From positions 60,546,501 through 60,610,500 of the forward strand of contig CM075347.1 in assembly GCA_037693485.1 (NCBI GenBank): a DNA stretch of 64,000 bases, read 5' to 3'. Below are positions 36,551 through 46,153 of this stretch, in pieces (the first letter of the stretch is position 1; the number at the start of each line of letters is the position of its first letter). A program made the translations under genes and the position numbers. Under the pieces are notes generated by a model. The model was not told the origin of the DNA. It saw only the letters and a program-made list of their open reading frames with translations, and ran no database searches. This DNA comes from Kitagawia praeruptora (Eukaryota > Streptophyta > Magnoliopsida > Apiales > Apiaceae).

Positions 36551-38963
36551 TTATGCCTCGGGTATTAGCCACAGCTCGTATTCATTCAGTAATTCTACTA
36601 ACATGGCAACTTTCTTGCGAGAGAGGGGGTATGCTGAAATTTTAAATCGCTTCACGATTTCAGAGCCAAACGGTTCGATAAATTCCATATGAAGACCAAA
36701 AACTATAAGCTTCATATCATTCATATGAATATCACGATCCCAGGGAAAGAAAAAATTCCGTTCCAACTTCCTATAATTTGAGTCTCCAATTGGGAGCGAT
36801 AACCAAGGCATAGTTTTGAATAATTTCCAGACAAGTCTTCAGCTTCAATGCTTGGTGTGTCACTAATATATATAAGCACGACCTCAAATTTTTTATTATT
36901 CTTCGCCAACTCTTCATAAATCCCCTTAATTTCTAGTGTGAATTCCACATGGTAAGGATGCCCTTCATTATAAAGATAAAGGGCTACCACTATAACTTCA
37001 AGAGCTTGAATAAGTACCTGGCATGTCAAAGCAGAATTGTATTATTGAGATGATCATTTAAATTTAACAGATTTCTAAAAAATGACATCTCATATTATTA
37101 GGAAAATATTTTTTTATAAAATCATAAATCTGTGAAATTATTGCCGTTATAAATTACTACATCAAGCCATTAAATGTATATCCATACCTTGTCCCCTTTG
37201 TTTGAGATGAGGTAATCACGTTCAGGGGATGCCTAGAGGGCTTTCAAGGAGGGCTGTCTAATAGCTGCATCATCTTCAGAGTCTAGGATATCTAACCTTT
37301 CATCAGTGAATGGGTAACCCTGAGCTCCATAATTACGAAAAATTGTATAAGCATGGGATTGCAACACCAATCCAGTTGAACCGACAACGACCGGTGTTCC
37401 TATATATAATCTTCCCGGGACACCAAATCTCCTTTTCAAACATTTCTGGTTATATCTGATAATGGGATGGCCGTCCATGACATGCGAGAAAATACTTCTT
37501 CAAAATGCTGCTCTGGTCTACCTTGACTAGGAGTGAGTGACATTTCGCTGCTGAAGCTATCAACAGCATCATCAACAGTGACAAACACGACATCAAAACC
37601 ACTGTTATGCTCTAATTTTCTGTAGATGTCCATCAAATATGTCAAAAAGTCCATATCTATGTCGAAAACTGAATCAAAATATATAACCACCAACTTGCCT
37701 GCCAGCTCTTCTTCAGCCTTCACCTGCAATATATATATAGCATTGGTTTTTGTAACAGAGTAGTTGACACAGGAGTCTCAAAATATGTATATAATCGTCA
37801 AAATTAGAAGCCCGGATACCCACAAAACAGAATAAGAGCACTCCACAAAGAAGCACCAGATAAGGAAGCATCGAGTTATGCATGCCTTTGGCTATATATA
37901 CTACTAAACAAACTTATCGTGGAGGCAGCTTGTGTAGAACAGTAGGAATAGTTTCTCCCGAGTTATATTAAGTATGTACAAGCTTGCAGTTTTAATCTTT
38001 TTGTAGGAGGGAGACTCAGACACCCGTCACTAGAACATACAACTTTAGAAGGAGGTTCAACTGTAATAAATTAAAACAGTTCAATAGAAGATCATACACA
38101 TTTGGGTTATTAATTAGTTTTGTATTCTTAAGGGAGCAGTGAACCAGGAACAAAGGTACCATTCTCACATAGGCTTACAAGAACCACAAGACTTTATAAG
38201 AAGTGAAGAAGCACAAGAGGTATTCTAACTAGAGCCTCGTGAAGGTGAAACCAAAGCTCCGGGTCAGACATACAGCAAATTTACATAATCCCACTCGGGG
38301 AGAACTACACCCAAAATGGATAATTCACTGCAACATTATTAATTGTCGGCAGGGATAGTTGACCCTGTCACTTTTAAACATGTACCAAGGACACCAGTAG
38401 AGCTAAAAGCCATTTTGCAGTCCTGTGTAAGTCAGGTATAAAATGTGTTGAATAGTAGTACTCTACTTTAAAAATAGTCGATTAACGCATTATTTCATCA
38501 AGCACTGATAATATAAAATTAGAACTACTCCCGCCCCCATCCCCTTTCCTCCTCTCTCATCCCTTCAAAGTTTGAACTAACACTTAGAATCTCATCCTAA
38601 CTTTATCCTGTTTTTATCAGGTCATAATCCCTATGCAGTTCCACTAATAATGACCGATAACTTATGTTTTGTTTTTGGTTGGGATGAATGAAGTTGGAGG
38701 AAATGGGATCAAGTTTGAACACTATGAATTCAACAAATTAAGCATACGAGGCAATATTAATCATTGAAGGGACAAACATACTTGTCATCCGTCATTGCAT
38801 TTGATGAGGTAATCCCTGGTTTCCGTAGAGAGAAGTTGAGATAAATTAACCTTCTCTCCTACTTTGATGCCTATAAGATGATCATCCTCTGGATACCTCC
38901 ACTTTCGGGTATGAGATCCTCCAGCTTCCTCCACTCTGTTGTTGCATATACTTTTTGGGTATC
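36551..38963 (-). pseudogene. Nucleoredoxin-like gene lacking CxxC, disrupted
   Basis: Three exons with good splice sites: 38782-38963, 37189-37723 and 36551-37017 (acceptors GACAG, GCAG, CCAG; donors GTATGT, GTATGG). The joined text follows plant nucleoredoxin: RDYLIK at a domain end, a first thioredoxin-like fold (GKLVVIYFDSVFD … FDVVFVTVDD … GYPFTDERL), then a second (FEVVLIYISD … MPWLSLPIGDS … ISAYPLSRKKVAML). Neither fold has the WCxxC redox site: VIYFDSVFDID and ALYLYNEGHPY stand where it should be. Disabling changes: TGA at the end of exon 1 (NDG-stop-Q), a one-base shift near 37440, TAG in LKAL-stop-ASPE, and a one-base shift before KTMPWLS. Intact members reduce target disulfides in cytosol or nucleus; this copy cannot, both by active site and by frame. 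Confidence 0.72.
37724..38781 (-). other. First intron of the nucleoredoxin-like pseudogene
   Basis: Bounded by donor GTATGT and acceptor TGCAG. No repeat or ORF recognised inside. Confidence 0.5.
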
Positions 38964-39448
38964 CTGTCAAAGTTTTCATAAGTTAAAAATTTGACACGAA
39001 ATCTTGAAATCTAACCCAGAAAAAATAACCGACAACTTTGTTGGATTGTGGCCCTGACTATAGGCCAGCAAAATTTGCACATAGAGCCCCAAAGTTTAAG
39101 GGCCCAGAATTTTTAAATCTCTCTGTAAAATAAATTAGAAAACATTTAGTGTATGTATGCATTAGGCCCCGAAACCTGAATTTGACTAGGGTACCCGTAA
39201 TTTTAAGGCTGCCCCTCATGTTGTTGTAAAAAGATAGGAGTAGAATTTTTTTTATTATCAAATCAAGAATGCATAAAGATTGAAGATACTGTATTAAAAT
39301 AAGCAAAGAAATAAAGGGGTGGGTACCTGAAGAATGTATCCAACAGTGCGAAGAAAAGGAATTGAAGCTACTAGTTGAAGAAGAATTAGAGTATACTACA
39401 TGTGTAGCAGCATAGTGTGATGATTTTAATTCCAGTTGGTTGCTTACC

Positions 39449-39580
39449 AATCCTCCTCCTCCTTGGGCAATCAGTCTTCTCAAACACCTTCTCGTAACCA
39501 ACCTGGGGGTTGGCTACTTCTTCAACAACATTAAGAAAGTTCTGATTGTAACAAGTATAGCTAAATTGGTGGTAAATAGG
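39449..39580 (-). pseudogene. Unassigned exon-like segment
   Basis: Minus-strand frame reading NQNFLNVVEEVANPQVGYEK then VFEKTDCPRRRRIG, followed by a donor-like GGTAAGC. It lies upstream and on the same strand as the nucleoredoxin-like exons, so it may be an earlier exon of that gene or part of another. I do not recognise the protein family. Flanking DNA (38964-39448 and 39581-40160) holds nothing else that I can support. Confidence 0.3.
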
Positions 39581-40165
39581 ATAACTCATGATATAATAAC
39601 AAACGGAAATGAATTTAATAAACTGAAAATGAAGATCAAGTGCTGAAAGTAAATGAACAATAAATTAGAATTGACGAACGAGATATAACTGGAAGGAATT
39701 GAAAATACAAGGCTGAAAATGAAAACGCAAAGACAAGTTTCTTCTTTGATGCCTTCTCTCTGCTGCAGAAAACTATACATATTGTGTTTTCACATGCATA
39801 AGGCATATACACTAATGACAAGTCATCGCCAGCGATTTGGAGTTGTCGAAAACCAGAACTGAAGCTATAAATACTAGCAATTGTGATTTCACATGCATCT
39901 CCGATACACCTACAACCAGTATGTGTATTTGTTTCTCATCAAACATATAAAATCAATTTATTAGAACTTTAAGCAAACACTTAGTGGCACCAGATACTTG
40001 GTATACCTGATATTTGTCTAGTAGTAGTTTGGCTCATGTGGATGGTGCCACGCCATCTTCTTTGTGAAATGAACTTGATGTTTGATAGGGCTATTTGTGC
40101 TAGAGACGAGAGAAATTTTAGATCAGGTGAAGGGTTTGCAGCAAGTATACCTAGAGTAGATAATG

Positions 40166-40307
40166 GAGGTATAACAAGGCAATAACAGATCTGACGTGGA
40201 ATAAAATGGATCATGGAACCCTTAGTTGCAGTAACAGAGGTATAACAGAGCAATAACGGATCTGATGTGAAATAAAATGGCTCGTGTAACCCTTAGTTGC
40301 AGTATTA
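40166..40307. repeat. 71-bp tandem duplication
   Basis: Two copies, 40166-40236 and 40237-40307, sharing GAGGTATAACA, CAATAAC(A/G)GATCTGA, AATAAAATGG and ACCCTTAGTTGCAGTA. Not coding. Confidence 0.85.
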
Positions 40308-40523
40308 AATATATAATAATAGATAGATAAGTTGAGACTAATGTCTTGAGAAGAAAAAACTAGTAACAAAAAAATATAGAACGAATAATGAAATAATAAA
40401 ATATTGTCAAACTACACTGAAGTTTTGTATCAAATACAACAACTTAATTTATTTCTACACTGTTGCTTGGCCCAAGTTATAAGCCAATACAATATACAAA
40501 GACAGCTGGATCTTGTAGATAAT

Positions 40524-40718
40524 TTATGCGCCTCTAGGCTCTAACCAAAGGCACGGGTGAAGTACTAAAACATACAATTTGTCAAGACCATTATCCATCG
40601 GAAGATATTGCACTTGGATATCCCCATGCATAATCTGACTAAGAAATTCTGATTCATCATCCAAGGGCACGTACTGTGCCTTGCTTTCCCTCCTCTCTAA
40701 AGCTACGTACCTCTGCAC
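40524..40718 (-). CDS. Unassigned terminal exon-like ORF
   Basis: A 60-codon frame ending TAA at 40524, after a good acceptor (GATCTCGTGCAG). It contains a short internal repeat, AQYVPLDDES and VQYLPMDNGL. It lies 1.1 kb downstream of the F-box gene on the same strand, so it could be a second exon, but the best donor of that gene (CAAG/GTGAAA near 41833) does not bring this frame into phase. The family is unknown to me. Confidence 0.25.
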   Translation of the reverse strand: MQRYVALERRESKAQYVPLDDESEFLSQIMHGDIQVQYLPMDNGLDKLYVLVLHPCLWLEPRGA

Positions 40719-41105
40719 GAGATCACAAAGACAATAACTGTTGCTAAATATGCTACAAGGCCAACAATAGTGATTGACATAGTACTGTAGAGAACTGGGA
40801 CCTTGTCAAATAACAGTTTGACCGAAGTAAATAAACTTTAGGGACAGAATATAATATTCTTCATTGATACACGCCCACATTCAACAAAAGTACAATAATA
40901 TGTTTCGCCTAATTAAATTCAAGTATAGTATCAGTAAACAAGAAAGATATATAATACATAAACTATTTGATGTTTTGAACCTGATTATTTCTACATGATT
41001 CTTCCTAAACTGCATGCTATACTATAAATTGCAAGGTATCCATCAATTAAATATACAATTATTGGATGACTGAGAAATTGCAATTTAGGTACCTGTGCTA
41101 TTTTT

Positions 41106-41217
41106 ATTTTGTACTTTTTTTTTGCTAAGGTTGGGGTGAGGTTTGACCCGTGACCTCATTGGATCAACGCTTTGGCCCCTACCACTGAGGCAGCTCTCAC
41201 GCTCGATTTTGTACTTT
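41106..41217 (-). mobile_element. 88-bp retroposed tRNA-like sequence (minimal SINE)
   Basis: Flanked by the 12-bp direct repeat ATTTTGTACTTT (41106-41117 and 41206-41217). On the minus strand the body (41205 to 41118) reads GAGAGCTGCCTCAGTGGTAG (A-box region), then GGTCACGGGTCAAACCTC (B-box region), and ends in an A-run at the side where a poly(A) tail should be. Pol III boxes, A-tail and target duplication together indicate LINE-mediated retroposition. It is barely longer than a tRNA, so it has no tRNA-unrelated body. Confidence 0.82.
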
Positions 41218-41770
41218 ATTGGCCAGTTTTATGAAGTCAACATTTTCATGGACATATATATATTTTAAAGTATTTAAGGGGTTACGACACAATTTTATCA
41301 ATGAAATAAATGTAATATTCCATCGAGGTAATTCCAAGCTCTTACATGGCAAATACATTTTGAAACTTATAATCCAAATCCATTGAACAGTTCACTATTT
41401 ATTCAAAACTCTGTTCAATTCGACCCCATGCCCACAAATCAGAACCTAAAACCAGCTCGTGCAAAGGTTCTAATAATTTACACTCTTCCAAATGAATTTA
41501 ATTCAAACTCATCCCGTAATCCTTTGTCTTAAAACTGAAACACATCCAATATTAATAGCCCAATAACATCAGTACCTCTATCCAATTTTAAAAGTAACAC
41601 AATCATGGTCAATTAAAAAACTTTAATACTAACACAATCATGACTACCCGAACTCTTTTAATCAATACGAACATGGAAGTTGCCGCTACGCTAATATAGA
41701 CGTAGTCAACATCATGACAACATAATATAAGTCAATCAAAAACAACCATGGAAAATAAGATGGATATAAG
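41218..41770. other. 3' flank of the F-box gene
   Basis: No gene or repeat recognised; AT-rich. Confidence 0.5.
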
Positions 41771-43189
41771 TCAAGTAACTTCAAATATATAAACATAGTA
41801 AACATAATGAATAAGATTAATGCATATTTCACCTTGATTGTCTAAGGAGGAGCGGACGTGAGGTGCTTCTAACCAAAAAGGGTAACATGTTTCTGGAAAA
41901 GCATTATTATACTTGTATTCAGGTAGATTGTGCCCACTATCCTCCAACAAGTTTGAATTTATAGACTTAAACTGTACTAATTGACCGTCCTCTAAGGAGT
42001 AAACAATGCACCCACCATTGAAAAAATGGTATAACTTGTTTGGTAATACTCCGTTGCATGTCATGTCATCCTTTGTATTGATTAGTGAAACGTTGATAAA
42101 ATTTGAGCCGAAAAATAAAGCGTAATCCTCCAAGGTTGTTACGGGAATCCAAACCTTGGATAACCGATCATACCTTCTTAAAAATTGTTGTCCTGGAATA
42201 GCAGCAGCATCGGTTTTGACATCCAGGTTGAAACATAATAACATCAACTCCCCATTCAACACAAACGATCTGATTGCCCTACAACAAGAACTCTGAACAA
42301 TAAACTCGTCTAGAAGCAAACGGTCAAAGTTGAGTTCTCCGTTAAGGATATTATAGGATGCCACTTGTCCTCCAAGATGAGAAATAATATAGAGGATTCC
42401 ACTAATAATGTGAGGAGTGGCAACACAAGGGAGAAAATCAGGATGCCTATCGAATTGTGTAGCAGTCCATTCTTTATCACCATAGCGATATGTTAAAACA
42501 TGAATTTTGTCAACTTGATTGGGCTCTACCATACAAAAGACACAATCTTGTGAATCGGGATGGGTGGAAAACGTTGAAACAAATAAAAATCGCTTGGGAT
42601 AGTCAAATTTAGGGAGGGTGATGATTCTTTTAGTCAAGGGAGAGAACAATAACACAAATCTACGATTCCAAAAGAACCAGTTTGATTTTCTATGGAAAAT
42701 AAGCAACCAATTGTGCTTAATACAATTGCAATAAATATCAAGCAAATTTACATAATCCGGAGACTGAATACCAAAATCAGACCACGTAAAAATCTGTCGT
42801 GAAGCTAGATAATGGTTGGGAGATGATAATGGGTCATAAATTTGGAATTCATATGGATATTTACAACCATACCATGGTAAAGATTTGGTTTTTAAAGCGG
42901 AATTGGAATGGGAACGGGACACAACTAACCAGTTTGTGCAAACAGCACCAAAACGGGCCTGATCAGTGAGACTGAGCCTGCCATGTATTTCCCCCAATAC
43001 ATCCTGGTCAAGTTCAGCCCAATACACAGACGATGTTGCTGCTTCTTGTTCTTTTTCTTGTTCTTGCTCTTGTTCTTTATCTTTTTCCTCTTCTTCTTCA
43101 AAGTGGTGCTTGGAGTAATAATAACGAGTAAGCATGACAAACAAAGGAATTGAGAGTGTCAACCAGCCAAACACTTTAACGCCGTCCAT
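41771..43189 (-). CDS. F-box protein with DUF295 domain and N-terminal membrane segment
   Basis: A single uninterrupted frame of 472 codons from the ATG at 43187-43189. A hydrophobic stretch (FGWLTLSIPLFVMLTRYYY, about residues 7-25) is followed by a charged low-complexity block of Glu/Gln/Lys (about 30-48), an F-box (about 57-95: WAELDQDVLGEIHGRLSLTD then ARFGAVCTNW) and a DUF295/beta-propeller region (KIITLPKF-like RIITLPKFDYPKRF; FLRRYDRLSKVWIPVTTLED; GCIVYSLEDGQLVQF; YPFWLEAP). F-box proteins select targets for SCF ubiquitin ligases by binding SKP1. The N-terminal membrane helix is unusual for the family and would anchor it. A donor-like CAAG/GTGAAA near 41833 suggests the last 20 codons may be intron. 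No disabling change is seen. It is on the same strand as the nucleoredoxin-like pseudogene. Confidence 0.85.
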   Translation of the reverse strand: MDGVKVFGWLTLSIPLFVMLTRYYYSKHHFEEEEEKDKEQEQEQEKEQEAATSSVYWAELDQDVLGEIHGRLSLTDQARFGAVCTNWLVVSRSHSNSALKTKSLPWYGCKYPYEFQIYDPLSSPNHYLASRQIFTWSDFGIQSPDYVNLLDIYCNCIKHNWLLIFHRKSNWFFWNRRFVLLFSPLTKRIITLPKFDYPKRFLFVSTFSTHPDSQDCVFCMVEPNQVDKIHVLTYRYGDKEWTATQFDRHPDFLPCVATPHIISGILYIISHLGGQVASYNILNGELNFDRLLLDEFIVQSSCCRAIRSFVLNGELMLLCFNLDVKTDAAAIPGQQFLRRYDRLSKVWIPVTTLEDYALFFGSNFINVSLINTKDDMTCNGVLPNKLYHFFNGGCIVYSLEDGQLVQFKSINSNLLEDSGHNLPEYKYNNAFPETCYPFWLEAPHVRSSLDNQGEICINLIHYVYYVYIFEVT

Positions 43190-43360
43190 CCTGCAGCTTC
43201 AATTCTTGGTCGGTCAATTTTTCGATTACCCAAATTAGACTACTCCGATGAGTTGGTAATCATTATAAATAGTCTAGTCTAATGTCCACTTTGACCCTAA
43301 TTCCAAATTATTCTTTACTAGTTTATATTTTTGTATATAATAATTTTTAATATTAAATAT

Positions 43361-43748
43361 AAATTAATATGTTGTTGACGGGAATAGAACCTTAAACCTT
43401 TGTATATAATCATTTTTAGTATTGTTGTATGACGGTTTTGATCTACTTGAGCCCATGCTTTCACGGTCTACTTTTAAATTTTTTTAAAATATATGATTAA
43501 ACAAAATAGAATAAAATAATTTATTATGAATATAATTTAACTTTGTAATATTAATTAATAAAATTATTTGTAATAATAATTAATAAATGACATGTATTGT
43601 TTAAAACTAATAATATAAGATCTTAATATAAATTTGTTGTTTGACGGGATTCGAACCTTGGATCTTTAGAAAAAAAAATTAAATATAGAATATTTGTTAC
43701 CATTAGTATTAACGGTTGTGATCTAGTTGCTAAATATCTAACGGTCAC
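43361..43748 (-). repeat. Two diverged SINE-like copies with tRNA-type B box
   Basis: Copy 1 (43361-43470) and copy 2 (43628-43748) share TTGTT(T)GACGGGA, GAACCTT, AGTATT and GGTT(T/G)TGATCTA. On the minus strand copy 2 reads GGTTCGAATCCCGTC, a good Pol III B box; copy 1 has it decayed. No clear tails or target duplications. The DNA between them and on to 44424 is AT-rich and without genes. Confidence 0.5.
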
Positions 43749-44433
43749 TATTCTTTATGGTTGGTTGAACCAAACAACCAAACTACCAATTATCTCCTCG
43801 TTTACGTATTATATATTGGTATAGATAGATTATAACCCCCGAATTTACCTGGATATACAATTAATCAATTTAATTTTTAGACCAACCATATTATTGGGAT
43901 GTTTGGTGGAACTTTTTTTCCAGAATAAGTCAATTTATTTTAAGACAAAGTTAGAGACCTAACTTTTTTCTAAAATCCCAACTTATAAAATCTCAAACAT
44001 ATAATAAATACTTGTATAAAAGAAAATTATCAAAATATGAAATTTTTACCCAAAAATAAGTCCATAACAACTTAATAAAAGTTGTGCCAAACATGCCCTA
44101 TATTAAAAATTTTACTTATTTATGATTCTGATCTTATTATACTAACAATGGTTAGTTAACAATTCTAATTTAATTATAGTAGTTACTTGATTTAACATAT
44201 TCATATATTACATATTTTTTAATGTTAAAAAATATTTATAATAAATTAATATTTTAAATTAAAATCAATGTGGATTATATAAATATATAATATTAAGCGA
44301 TTTCTCAATATTAATTTTCTACATTTTTGATTTACAATTAATCATAATTACAATTAATATATATTAGGATTAATTTTCATAAATATATAAAAGAGAAAGA
44401 ACCAAACAGAATTTACCACTAAAATAAATTAAT

Positions 44434-44791
44434 GGGTAATGGCCAAAAATGCCATTTTTTTAAAGATTTTATTACGCATTTTCAAAATGGGTAATACTAT
44501 TACGCATTTGAGGAATGGGTATCATGTAAAAAAATTTCAAAAAAAAAAACGAAAAAAAAAATTTAAAAAAAAAGTATTTATGTTACGTATTTGGGAAATG
44601 TGTAACACACCCATTTTGGATTTGTTGCGCATTTCCAGAATGCGTAACATAATAATTTTATTTAAAAAAAATTTTCAAATTTTTTTTCAAATTTTTTTTA
44701 AAATTTATACTAGTATGTATTATCCATTCGACAAATGCGTAATACAATTACCTATTTTTGAAATGCGTAATAAATTGATATTTTTGGCCAA
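44434..44791. mobile_element. Palindrome-array element A (six 25-bp palindromes)
   Basis: Begins GGGTAATGGCCAAAAATGCC, and the inverse TTTTTGGCC lies at the right end. Inside are six imperfect palindromes of 25 bp at 44471, 44499, 44582, 44624, 44719 and 44747, with 11-bp arms like ATTACGCATTT around a 3-base centre. Start-to-start spacings are 28, 83, 42, 95 and 28, nearly symmetric, so the whole is a palindrome of palindromes. Flanking nonamers TAAATTAAT (44425-44433) and AAAATTAAG (44792-44800) match at 7 of 9. It resembles element B at 47350-47705 in unit size, arm core (ACGCAT) and end (AATGRCCAAAAATGCC-like). The overlapping 131-codon frame is only Lys/Phe-rich low complexity. Confidence 0.72.
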
Positions 44792-44800
44792 AAAATTAAG

Positions 44801-45110
44801 AAGTGTTATTCTCGTCAAAATGTTTGAAAAATGATAAAAATGTCATTATTTCTAAACTAATCATATCATTCTCATCCTAATTTACTTATCGTGGTTATTT
44901 AATAATTTTCTTTGAAATAAAAAAGAATAACAACTTTTTGTATTGGTGCCCCTGGCGGAGACAAAGGATCTAATAGATCTAATATATATATATAATATAT
45001 ATATATTTTAACAATAATTTGATATATAAATTAATAACATATAAATATTAAAAAATAATATAATAATTATTATAAAAAGAATCGTGCGTTGCACCGAATA
45101 TAAGCTAGTA
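44801..45110 (+). mobile_element. Possible Helitron-like 3' end
   Basis: The stretch ends TCGTGCGTTGCACCGA (a GTGC/GCAC hairpin with 3-base loop, 45082-45100), then about ten bases, then CTAGT at 45107-45111, the layout of a Helitron 3' terminus. No matching 5' end or Rep/helicase is seen next to it. The remainder is AT-rich with TA microsatellites. Confidence 0.35.
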
Positions 45111-45124
45111 TTAATTATAGTTGT

Positions 45125-45189
45125 ATAGCAGTTCAGCTGGTAAGTAATTATGTTTTATTCCCACAAAGCCGGTGTTCGACTCCTGCTAT
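45125..45189 (+). ncRNA. tRNA-like sequence (pseudo-tRNA or SINE head)
   Basis: 65 bases with a perfect 7-bp acceptor-type stem (ATAGCAG and CTGCTAT), an A-box-like GTTCAGCTGGTAAG and a B-box-like GGTGTTCGACTCC. It is too short and lacks convincing D and anticodon stems, so it is probably a decayed tRNA or the head of a SINE. No A-tail or target duplication was found. Confidence 0.45.
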
Positions 45190-46153
45190 TGTCTTTCAAT
45201 TCAGATTTTCCCCTACCACTCCTTACATATTTTCTGCATTTCTCTTTTTTTGGATTTCATCTTTAATAGGTTTTACATGCTTTTAAAAATAATAAACATG
45301 TTCATCCATTGTTCTAGTAAATTTTATTATTGATAACAAAGTGAAATGAGTTAAATATAGACTTATTTTTATTATTTTTCAATTTATTTATAAGTAACCT
45401 TTTAAATTATTTGTAATTTTTAAAATTATAATATAATTCCGGACCCCTAGAAAATCAACTGATAGCAGCTGCTTCTGGAGAGCCTGGGTCTCCTCTGACA
45501 TTCTACTCTGAGCCTCCTTGTTCAAATATGAGACGGGACACGGGCTTAAGTCAACATGCATCTTAAGGTGGCTGTAGCTTATGGTTAGACAGGTCCTTAA
45601 ATTAATGTTTTTAATCTTACTGTTGAAGCGAATTTTCGTCAAGGACTTTGGTTCAAGATTAGATTTATAATCGGGTATTTGGATAGAGATAGTAAGAAGG
45701 GTTTTAAGAATACAATTAGGGGTTTAGATATTTGGGGCTGCTATTGAGAGTAATTCTCTATGAGGTTAGAGTTTTTTCCATCACTTCTCAAGGTGCCTAC
45801 GTATCCTTTTATAAGAAATCAAACCCACGTAGTTCTTTTTCGTATTGATTTTGGTTTAGACCCATTCTCCTATTCTTTATGAGCAAGTTACCTATTCATG
45901 GTAAGTTACTCGTATATCTGATCAGTGATAATATTAGATTTCTTGTAGTCGAAGGCTGATGACGTCATTTAGTATCTTGTAGATGAAGACTAATAACGTC
46001 AAATTTGTAACCGCCTCAAATAACTTGATGGGTTAGTTTTCAATACGTCAAATGGGTCATCAGTCGTTGGGCCTAAGAGTCGGTCTATTGATCGTCGGAC
46101 ATACGGGTCGATCCATCATGAATTTATTGTCAAATATGATTCTAGTATCAACA
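45190..46153. other. Intergenic DNA
   Basis: No supported gene; the 84-codon minus frame at 45388-45642 shows no motif. Confidence 0.5.

Noticed and set aside
44439..44834. 131-codon Lys/Phe-rich ORF
   Set aside because: Runs across the palindrome array and A/T homopolymers; composition and lack of motif argue against a protein.
45125..45189. Functional tRNA gene
   Set aside because: Acceptor stem and boxes are good, but 65 bases is too short and D and anticodon stems are not convincing.
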